Shown one piece after another: positions 1 through 6,456 of a stretch of DNA of 8,844 bases. The notes beneath the pieces are model-generated. The model was not told the DNA's origin and ran no database searches. It was given only the letters and a program-made list of their open reading frames with translations. The stretch comes from a candidate division SR1 bacterium (GTDB lineage Bacteria; Patescibacteriota; Gracilibacteria; Absconditabacterales; Absconditicoccaceae): NCBI GenBank assembly GCA_002746475.1, contig PDOX01000052.1, positions 1-8,844 of the forward strand, in the 5' to 3' direction. Position 1 is the first letter of the stretch. Each line of letters opens with the position of its first letter. A program made the translations under genes and the position numbers.

Positions 1-471
1 CCTAATCCTAATTTATAGGTTGTTCAACAAAAAATACCTAGTCATCAAATAATCGTAATAATACCTAAATCTCTTAAAAGGTGTTTGTGTTTATTTGTTG
101 GGGATTTATCTTTTTTTGTTAATAAAACTGATGCAACAAAAAAGCAGATAAGAGCTAAGATTGTGAAATAACTAAATGGAATATGAAAAAAGAAGATATC
201 AGCGAAGATACCTAATAGTATGGAAATTCCTAATTTATAGATTACTAATTCTGAAAGTCCTCTGAATTTGATGAGGTAAAGTCCCAATAAATTGGAAATG
301 ATTACAGCAATTACTCGGTATCATACCATAAATAGATATTCATAAACTACTCAATCATTTTTTACGAAGTTGTTTTTGACGAATGCTGATAACTACCCAA
401 ATTAGTGCATTTGCGATGGCAAAATAGATTACATCAATGTGGATATTTCAAAAAAATGTTAGGAAGGTCAT
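1..471 (-). CDS. Small multi-pass membrane protein, partial at 3' end, with apparent frameshift
   Basis: Function not recognised. The start is an ATG at 471, two bases after the yebC stop, so this is the last gene of that transcript seen here. The first frame gives MTFLTFFGNIHIDVIYFAIA, a membrane segment, and a basic stretch ending QKQLRK. The frame then becomes non-membrane-like, and a second frame opens that stays hydrophobic to the window edge. Dropping one A from the A6 tract (358-363) joins the two as QLRKNDGVVYEYLFMVGYRV and gives one coherent protein with about four or five membrane segments. TGA-encoded glycines occur in both halves, including a pair near positions 42-47. The second half alone could begin at an ATG at 329. 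The protein continues past the left edge. Whether the shift is a sequencing error, a real mutation or slippage cannot be told from the sequence. The reading that this is coding is fairly sure; the identity is unknown. Confidence 0.6.
358..363 (-). other. A6 homopolymer at a reading-frame change
   Basis: Six A's on the minus strand lie where the frame of the upstream half (codons CGT AAA AAA TGA) must shift by one base to enter the hydrophobic frame downstream. Removing one A gives codons AAA AAT GAT TGA GTA and a continuous protein. It could be an indel, an assembly error, or a transcriptional slippage site. Confidence 0.5.
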
Positions 472-473
472 TC

Positions 474-1238
474 TTACTCTGCTTGATTATGATATACGTT
501 GTCTACATCTTCATCTTCTTCAAGATCTGCAACAAGTTCTGCTAGTTTTTCACTATCTTCATCACTGAGGGTTAAGGTATTCCCTGCTATATAATGCAGT
601 TCTGCATCGGTAAGATTATATTTTTCGTTTTCAAGTTGTGTCTTTACTTCTGCAAAGGCATCTTTACTGGTTGTGATGATCGCTACTTGGTCAGCTCACT
701 CTCCTTCAAATTCAATATCTAGGATATCTAATTCAAGGGCATATTCTTCAAAAGCATCTTGATCAAGGGGGGTGATTTTTTTTACGGTATTCCCTTTTTC
801 GTTTACCATTTCATAGGTTCCGTTTACTACGATAACTCCGTTTTCGTTAAACTGCCAGATCACAGACCCAGGTTCTCCTAAAGCTCAACCTCTTTTCCCC
901 AAAATAGTTTTGATGTTGGGAGCTGTTCTGTTTACGTTATCACTAAGTGCTTTGATCACGAGGGCAACTCCACCTGGTCCATATCCTTCGTAAACAATTT
1001 CTTGTAAATCCTCAGATTTGAGTTGTCCAGAACCTTTTTTTATTGCCTTGTCTACAACATCTCTTGGAAGATTGTGATATTTTGCTTTTTGGAGCATGAG
1101 TTCAAGTTGTGGATTCATACTTGGGTCAGCTCATTTTTTTGCTGCAAGTTGGATTTGTTTTCCAATTTTTGAATACATTTTTGCTTTATTCGCATCTCCT
1201 GCTGCTTTTTTCGCAGCAATACTGTGTCGTTTTCCCAT
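474..1238 (-). CDS. yebC: YebC/PmpR/TACO1-family regulatory protein
   Basis: A 254-residue protein with the usual length and layout of the YebC family. A basic N-terminal helical domain (MGKRHSIAAKKAAGDANKAK) is followed by NLPRDVVDKAIKKGSG, the signature VYEGYGPGGVALVI, the stretch DNVNRTAPNIKTIL, and the GGALGEPGSV loop. The C-terminal end is acidic. Three in-frame TGA codons fall at glycines: 1131-1133 (residue 36), 885-887 (the second G of the conserved GG before ALGEPGSV) and 696-698. The protein stops at TAA. Family members were first described as DNA-binding transcription regulators; later work links several to relief of ribosome stalling at proline runs and, for TACO1, to mitochondrial translation. 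The first residues differ from the common MAGHSKW start, so this is a divergent subgroup. The start at 1238 is preceded by a TATAAT box and has no Shine-Dalgarno sequence. The family call is very sure; the exact role is inferred. Confidence 0.95.
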
Positions 1239-1250
1239 GGGTTTAGTTGT

Positions 1251-1256
1251 ATTATA
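1251..1256 (-). promoter_or_regulatory. Predicted -10 box of yebC
   Basis: A perfect TATAAT on the minus strand ends 12 bases before the yebC ATG. Initiation about seven bases downstream would leave a leader of only a few bases, so the mRNA may be nearly leaderless. No good -35 hexamer is found 16-18 bases upstream, so the call is tentative. Confidence 0.45.
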
Positions 1257-1293
1257 TGAAATAAATTTCTTGTGTTTTTCTAGTCTTTCAGTT

Positions 1294-1399
1294 TTACACC
1301 TCACCCCAAACCCCTCTCCTTATTCGCTCACTTTGTTCGCAGGAGAGGGGCTTTCCTATGTATCTCCTCTCCTTTAAGGAGAGGTCGGGTGAGGTGTAA
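1294..1399. repeat. Palindromic intergenic element with nested hairpins
   Basis: The element sits between the recX stop (1401) and the yebC promoter. A 13-bp perfect outer inverted repeat, TTACACCTCACCC (1294-1306) and its complement (1387-1399), encloses two further hairpins. These are a perfect 10-bp stem (1311-1320 with 1341-1350) and a 19-base palindrome with 9-bp arms (1366-1384) rich in CCTCTCC/GGAGAGG. Together they could fold as a three-way or cruciform structure. The base composition is much more GC-rich than the surroundings. The motif CTCACCCC..CCCCTCTCC resembles a dispersed intergenic repeat seen in many bacterial genomes (from memory). It encodes no protein. It could act as a recX terminator, a non-autonomous mobile element, or both. 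Confidence 0.75.
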
Positions 1400-1400
1400 T

Positions 1401-1871
1401 CTACTCCTTCAACGCCTTAATTACATCATCAATCTTGTATCCTTTTCTACTAATTTTCTGGATGATATCCATTGGGTTGATATCTTCACCTTTTTGTTCA
1501 GCTTTTTGTTTGTGTTTTTGTACTTCTTTTAAAATTTTTGCTTTGACTCATTTTTGGATTTCATCATCCATTTCCGCAAATTTATCTTTGATAAGTTGTT
1601 TGTCTATTCCTTTCTGATATAATTTCTGAAAAACAGCAATAGGAGGTTTTCCTTTTTTGCAGATTTCACTATTGATATAGCTCTCGGTGAATCGTTCATC
1701 ATTTACAAAATTTTGCTCTTTGAGAGCTTCAATCGTGTTTTCAGTATCTCTGAGGCTGTATCATTTTTGCAGAAGTTTTGCTTTGAGCTCTTTTTCTGAT
1801 TTTGGGTAGCGGTTGATATAATTCAGCGCGTATTGTCCGCATTTTGTGAACAGTCTTTTATCGTCTTTCAT
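1401..1871 (-). CDS. recX: RecX-family regulator of RecA
   Basis: A 156-residue protein matching RecX in length and in its tandem three-helix repeats. Family-typical stretches are CGQYALNYINRYPKSEKELK, the KLLQKGY that follows it, ALKEQNFVNDERFTESYINS, and the basic loop CKKGKPP. A second and third repeat follow (QKLYQKGIDKQLI; ISRKGYKIDDVIKALKE at the end). RecX binds RecA filaments in the cytoplasm and limits recombination and the SOS response. Two in-frame TGA codons, at 1761-1763 and 1548-1550, both give glycine in K-G contexts; the first is the KGY motif that defines the family. The protein ends at TAG. The start at 1871 lies 11 bases after the stop of the gene before it, so the two are probably co-transcribed. 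No Shine-Dalgarno sequence is seen. recA is not in the window. Confidence 0.92.
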
Positions 1872-1882
1872 GATCGTGATGT

Positions 1883-2494
1883 TTATTTTCTCATACTAAA
1901 AGTGATATTTGCATTATCGAGTGTGAAAAGCGAAGTGATGTTATCATCATCTGCTGGTGCTTGGTTGTTTATTTTGCTAAGCAGTGCTTCGTTATACAAA
2001 AACTCTGTGAATTTCTCTAGAATAGTAGAGAAGGTTTCATCTTCTGTCTGATACTTAAGTTGTACTTTTGCATCAACAGGGTAGTCAGCTTCTTTTCTCA
2101 TTTGGTTCAAAAATCTTGAAATTTCACGCGCAACTCCTTCTTGTTTGAGATCTTCTGTGAGTTCTAGGTCAAGACTTACGATAATATCACCGTCAGCGGT
2201 GATGTTTTTGTCATTCAGTCCTTCATATGCGATTTCATAGTCTTCACTATCTAGTATTCGTTCATTTTGTTTTCCCTCATCAAATACTTTCACTTGTCCA
2301 TTATCAAGTTTTTCAATATTCCCCATTTTCCCAAATCTGATGATATTCCCGGTATCTTTTCCGAATTTTGCAGAAAGTTTGTTTCCCAAAGGTTTGAATA
2401 CCGGTTTTGCATCAATATCTAAAGTGGTAATTTCTTTTACATTTACTTCTTCTTTGATCACATCAGCATACTTTTCTAGAATTGGATTGGTCAT
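1883..2494 (-). CDS. Stand-alone C-terminal domain of isoleucyl-tRNA synthetase
   Basis: A 203-residue protein that aligns by eye with only the last part of long-form IleRS, the region after the anticodon-binding domain (the extension Pfam calls DUF5915, from memory). Landmarks are IKEEVNVKEI near residue 15, KPVFKPLGNKLSAKFGKD, SEDYEIAYEG, and SLDLELTEDLKQEGVAREIS followed by RFLNQMRKEADYPVDAKVQL. The HIGH and KMSKS catalytic motifs, the editing domain and the main anticodon-binding domain are absent. They are not next to it either: a TAA lies in frame 16 bases upstream of the ATG, then AT-rich non-coding DNA and a divergent gene. It has its own predicted promoter. None of its roughly ten glycines is encoded by TGA, unlike most neighbours. 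It may be half of a split synthetase, a free tRNA-binding module, or a fragment left by rearrangement. Homology is sure; function is not known. Confidence 0.8.
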   Translation of the reverse strand: MTNPILEKYADVIKEEVNVKEITTLDIDAKPVFKPLGNKLSAKFGKDTGNIIRFGKMGNIEKLDNGQVKVFDEGKQNERILDSEDYEIAYEGLNDKNITADGDIIVSLDLELTEDLKQEGVAREISRFLNQMRKEADYPVDAKVQLKYQTEDETFSTILEKFTEFLYNEALLSKINNQAPADDDNITSLFTLDNANITFSMRK

Positions 2495-2548
2495 TGTTGT
2501 TCTTATATTTTATGAGTTAAAAAAATATATATTTTATTATCATGGTGG

Positions 2549-2576
2549 ATTATATAAAACTTATCTTTAATTTCAA
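2549..2576 (-). promoter_or_regulatory. Predicted promoter of the IleRS-domain/recX transcript
   Basis: On the minus strand, TTGAAA (2576-2571) is followed by 16 bases and a perfect TATAAT (2554-2549). The expected transcript start near 2542 leaves a leader of about 48 bases before the ATG at 2494. The -35 hexamer lies inside the perfect palindrome, so an operator role for the palindrome is possible. Confidence 0.6.
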
Positions 2577-2585
2577 TTGAAATTA
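2568..2585. promoter_or_regulatory. 18-bp perfect palindrome between divergent genes
   Basis: TAATTTCAATTGAAATTA is its own reverse complement. It lies between the IleRS-domain gene and the permease and contains a TTGAAA hexamer on each strand, so it may hold the -35 elements of both divergent promoters or serve as an operator for a dimeric repressor. In AT-rich DNA a chance palindrome of this length is unlikely but not excluded. Confidence 0.5.
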
Positions 2586-2604
2586 TTGATGGAAACATTA
2601 TTCT
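2577..2604 (+). promoter_or_regulatory. Possible permease promoter
   Basis: On the plus strand, TTGAAA (2577-2582) from the same palindrome is followed by 16 bases and TATTCT (2599-2604), a weaker -10. It would give a leader of about 38 bases before the permease ATG. The mirror-image arrangement with the opposite promoter supports it; the imperfect -10 argues for caution. Confidence 0.4.
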
Positions 2605-2648
2605 GAGTTTTTTTTAATAGTCATTTTAGTTTTTTTGGTATTAAAATT

Positions 2649-4028
2649 ATGAAAAATAATGTAAAAAATATGGAAATGAGTAGCGTGCAAGGGAAAGAAT
2701 ATAGTATTTTTACAGCATTAGCAATGATTATCGGGACTGTTATTGGTTCAGGTATCTTTTTCAAGGCGGATAATATTCTTGAATATACACATGGAAATGT
2801 ATTTTTAGGAGTTATTATTTTTGTATTGGCCGCTTTTGCAATAATTTTTTGATCGTTATCTATTGCTCAATTAGCGATGCGTACGGACAAACCAGGAGGG
2901 TTAATTACGTATGCTGATGAATTTGTTTCTCGTCGTGCAGCTGGAATGATGGGATGGTTTCAAATTTTCTTGTATTATCCAACACTTGCTGTTATTGTTT
3001 CTTGGGTGGTAGGGGTTTATGTTGCATTACTTTTTGGAGTACAAGATGCAAGTCTAGAATTACAAATAGGGATTGGGTTTTGATGGTTGTTGGTTACGTA
3101 TGTAATGAATATGTTATCAGGGCGATTGTGATGAAAATTTCAAGAATTTACTACAATTGTAAAACTTATCCCTTTATTTGTTTTAGGAATTGGTGCATTT
3201 ATTTTTTGAGATCCTGTTGGGGTGTTTACTGCACATCCATGAGGTCTTATCCATACTGGGGGTTCTAGTTTCTGATGGTTGCTTGCGGTTGGGCCTATTG
3301 CGTATGCGTTTGATGGTTGGGTGATTTCTACTTCTATTGCCCACAAGATCCGTAATGCTCGTCGTAATCTTCCCCTTGCATTGAGTATTGCTCCGCTCGG
3401 GATTTTACTAATATATTTAGTGTATCTTGTAGGGATTTCTTCATATCTTGGTCCTGAACGCGTGATGGAACTGTGAGATACAAGTGTGGATTTAGTTGCG
3501 CAATGACTATTTGGAGAAACAATAGCAAAAGCTTTTCTTGTTTTTGTTGTTGTTTCTGTAATGGGAACGTTGAATGGTTTGATTTTAGGGTTTATCCATT
3601 TGCCATATTCTCTTGCTATTCGTGGGTTGATTCCATTTAAAGAAAAACTCTCGCTCGTACATAAAAAATACAATATGCCTCTTGTATCAGCGGTTTTTTC
3701 TTTTGTTGTTGTGTTATTTTGGATGGGAATTCATTATGTTGTGATGAAATATGATCTTTTGATGGGAATGGATATTTCTGAAATTTCTATTGTTGTGAGT
3801 TATCTCTTGTATGTGATGTTTTATTATCAAGTGTTTAGATTGTGGAGAAAATGAGTTGTTAAAAATATTTTTTTCTGATGTATTGCTCCAATTTTAGCGA
3901 CTTTAGGGTCTGTGTTTATTCTCTTTGGTGGAGTACAAAATATAGTATTTTTGACCGTATGTTTGCCGATCTGTTTCGTAGTGCTATTCCTTGCTTATCG
4001 TTATACAAAGTCATATAAAAAAGATTAA
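2649..4028 (+). CDS. APC-superfamily amino-acid permease
   Basis: A 459-residue integral membrane transporter, probably taking up or exchanging an amino acid at the cytoplasmic membrane. Helix 1 carries the substrate-site motif IIGTVIGSGIFFK (residues 27-39), as in LAT/SteT-like exchangers. The segments QLAMRTDKPGGLITYADEF and EFTTIVKLIPLFVLGIGAF, and then PIAYAFDGW, follow in family order, with about 12 hydrophobic segments in all. Eleven in-frame TGA codons (2850, 3081, 3129, 3132, 3207, 3240, 3273, 3474, 3504, 3852, 3876) must be read as glycine to give this protein; the tandem pair at 3129-3134 gives the GG of SGRLGGKFQ. The stop is TAA. The start is the ATG after TATTAAAATT, with no Shine-Dalgarno sequence. 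The gene is divergent from the IleRS-domain gene. The substrate cannot be assigned by eye. An amino-acid importer fits an organism type expected to be auxotrophic. Confidence 0.9.
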
Positions 4029-4106
4029 ATTTGTTTTTCAATAGTATTCGTGATACTACGCATATTAAAAAATAGTATAACAATGTTTTTTTAGGTAGAA
4101 AATTCC

Positions 4107-4134
4107 TTGATATTCTGTCCTTGAATCGTATGCT
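4107..4134 (+). promoter_or_regulatory. Possible mscS promoter
   Basis: TTGATA (4107-4112), 16 bases, then TATGCT (4129-4134), in the 135-base gap after the permease. Transcription would start about 25 bases before the mscS ATG. The -10 matches four of six consensus bases, so this is tentative. Confidence 0.35.
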
Positions 4135-4163
4135 TTTGTTTTTATTATTAAATCATTAATTTT

Positions 4164-4991
4164 ATGAAAGGATTTATTGCTGAAAATCAAGAAGTATTTA
4201 CTCAATGAACAGAATGGATTGTATCACATGGTTTGTTATTGATCGGTGCTATTGTTGTATTTTGGATTGGATTGAAAGTTATTGCTATTATTGTTCGTTA
4301 TATGGATAAACTTATAAAAAAAGCAAAAATTGATAAATGATTACAACATTTTCTCCATAGTATGATGTCGATTGTATTGAAAATTATTCTTGTAATAATT
4401 GTTGCGAGTATTATTGGAATTCCTATGACATCATTTATTGCTGTATTTTGAGCTGCTTGATTGGCTATTGGGTTAGCTCTGCAAGGGAGTTTAGCAAATT
4501 TTGCAGGAGGAATTCTTATTTTATTATTTAGACCTTTTAAAGTAGGAGAGTTTATTGAGGCGCAGTGAGTTAAGTGAACGGTTGAGGAAATAAATATTTT
4601 TGCTACGGTACTTACAACTCCTCAAAATCAAATGATCTCTATTCCTAATGGTCAATTGGCAAATGGAAATGTAATTAATTATAGTAGATTAAAAAATAGA
4701 AGATTGGATATTAAGGTTGGTATTTCTTATGATGCAAATATTGAAGAAGCTAGGAAGATTCTCCTTCCTCTATTGACTACTTATTCACATGTTTTGGAAG
4801 CTCCTGCTCCACAGGTATTGGTAGAAAATTTGTGAGATAGTTCTGTCGATCTAGTGATGAGAGCTTTTATTCCTATCGAACATTATTGGGAAGCGTATTT
4901 TTCAATTCGTGAACAGGCAAAAAATGCTTTGGATAAAGCAGGAATAGAAATTCCATTTCCACAAACTGTTATCCATATGAAAAAAGATTAA
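4164..4991 (+). CDS. mscS: Small-conductance mechanosensitive channel, MscS family
   Basis: A 275-residue channel close in length to E. coli MscS (286). It opens under membrane tension and releases solutes during hypo-osmotic shock. Three N-terminal membrane helices lie at roughly residues 19-49, 62-87 and 88-120. The pore helix reads [20 protein letters not shown] (from residue 95), followed by [13 protein letters not shown]. The cytoplasmic beta domain has [11 protein letters not shown], then [17 protein letters not shown] (159-175) and [13 protein letters not shown]; the end has AGIEIPFPQ. Seven TGA codons (4206, 4338, 4449, 4458, 4566, 4575, 4833) encode 7 of its 21 glycines. G96 and G99 align with G101 and G104 of E. 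coli MscS, which pack the pore helices. The stop is TAA. The start ATG has no Shine-Dalgarno sequence. The gene is probably transcribed alone or with the genes after it. The family call is very sure. Confidence 0.95.
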
Positions 4992-5018
4992 ATCTTATTT
5001 AAAATAAGAGAAATCACC

Positions 5019-5049
5019 TTGAAAAATTAAGGCATATTCCTACTATAAA
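5019..5049 (+). promoter_or_regulatory. Possible lipoprotein/LCP operon promoter
   Basis: TTGAAA (5019-5024) and TATAAA (5044-5049) are separated by 19 bases, slightly longer than ideal, in the 121-base gap between mscS and the lipoprotein gene. Such AT-rich DNA often throws up similar boxes, so confidence is low. Confidence 0.3.
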
Positions 5050-5112
5050 TATTGCTCTAATTTTATTTTGGAGAGTGTTTAAAAATTATATTTAAATTAT
5101 TATTCTAAAAAA

Positions 5113-6444
5113 ATGAAAAAAATCGCTTTATGAATTGTTATGACAGCAGGACTGATAAGTTTGTCTGCATGTTCGTTGACGAAAGAAAAAGTAGAGTTAT
5201 CTTTTGATGATGCATATAAAACGTATATGAGTAGTCAGGTAAAAATTGATGAAAATACTATGGAAAATATGCTAGGAATATTGAAAGGGGAATGGTCATC
5301 TCATTCAGAAGCTATGATACAAACAAATAATACCGTTACTGGTGGAGTATTACATATTACTAGTGATGCAGAACAAAATCAAGATAGTATGATAAGTTCT
5401 GGAACCTCTGCGTTTAATGTAAAAGTTTTCGGGAATGGACAGGAATACAAATTAGATACTTCATTGTCTGTCTTTCAATTATTCTCAGGATCTCAATTAC
5501 AACAATATTTGAAAGTAAATAACTTTGATATTGATCTTGGAAGTGGAGATATGCAAGCAGAAATGATTAAGACTATGGCACAGCCAGTATTAGGGAATTG
5601 GATTGCTATTGATATTTTGGATCAAATGCAGGCGGAACAACAAAATCTTTTGAATACTACTGATCCAATGTCTGAAGTAAAAAAAATGGTGACAAATATT
5701 GTTAAATTGCCGAGTATGATTAAAGATCAAGTCATTTTAGAAAATTTAGGAAAAACAAGTTTTGAAGGAAAACTTGCCTATGCTATAAAGGTAAAACCAG
5801 AAGTTATAAAAGTAGTCATTGAATCTATGGTGAAGGATACACAATTTGCGTCAGGATTGAATCTTTCAGGAATAGATACTATGAATATCAAAGGATTGTT
5901 GGTTGTCAATGATACAGATGAAGTAGATTTGTTATTAAATGATTTTAATGGGAATATTGAAAATAAAGTATTGTTTACAAAAGATACTATTGTTTTCACT
6001 CATACTTCTGATGAGGGAGTAAAAATAGAGGTAAATCTTGAAAAGGAATCAAATACTGCATATGCTCTTGATTTTACTGTTTCATTTCCAGAGGGTAAAG
6101 AAAGTGGATCAAAAACTGATATAAAGGGAGTATTTGATATTGTGATGGATTTTGAAGCAGATACTGTTGTTTCAGAAATAGAATGAGAAGTACGTGTTGT
6201 TTCAAAAGATTTGGAACAAATATTGGGAAGAGATACTCTTGTAGTGACATTAGATGCAAAAGGGGAGAGTGTAAAAGTACAAGGATTACAATTAGTGGCA
6301 CCAAAATCAGCAGTGCTGTTTTCTCAGTTAATGTCTGATACTTTTGGAATGCCATATATGCAAAAGCATGCACAAGAATATTCTCAGGATATGGATGCCC
6401 AAAATGAAAAAAATAGAGTAGATATGCAATTACATACTAAATAA
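5113..6444 (+). CDS. Lipoprotein of unknown function
   Basis: A 443-residue precursor. The N-terminus MKKIALGIVMTAGLISLSAC is a classic lipoprotein signal: two lysines, a hydrophobic core and the lipobox L17-S18-A19-C20, so the mature protein should be acylated at C20 and held on the outer face of the cytoplasmic membrane. The glycine at residue 7 inside the signal peptide is a TGA (5131-5133). Reading it as a stop would remove the signal peptide start. A second TGA (6184-6186) joins the body to the last 86 residues. The mature protein is polar, rich in Asp, Glu, Ser and Thr, with alternating strand-like stretches (for example GLLVVNDTDEVDLLLNDF) that suggest a beta-rich fold, perhaps like LolA or LppX; that is a guess. 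The LCP gene begins 12 bases after its TAA, so the two are surely co-transcribed. Not recognised beyond the lipoprotein signal. Confidence 0.85.
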
Positions 6445-6456
6445 TAAAAGTAAATC

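Noticed and set aside
1096..1377. Plus-strand frame covering the yebC start and the palindromic element
   Set aside because: Its codons are the complement of yebC and then run through the repeat; no protein family is recognised.
3140..3673. 177-codon open frame on the minus strand
   Set aside because: It lies wholly opposite the permease, has no recognisable motif, and is explained as a shadow of the real gene.
4042..4058. Hairpin TAGTAT/ATACTA after the permease as a terminator
   Set aside because: The stem is only six AT-rich pairs and no T-run follows it.
2649..4991. UGA as tryptophan (code 4) or as selenocysteine
   Set aside because: The positions align with conserved glycines, TGG is used for Trp, and seven to eleven sites per gene with no SECIS-like pattern do not suit selenocysteine.
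4993..5009. 17-base palindrome TCTTATTT-A-AAATAAGA after mscS as a terminator
   Set aside because: It is entirely A/T apart from one pair, has no workable loop at full length and no T-tract; chance in AT-rich DNA is likely.
6074..6373. Hydrophobic 99-codon minus-strand frame
   Set aside because: It is antisense to the lipoprotein C-terminal region, with low-complexity Leu/Gln content typical of a shadow frame.
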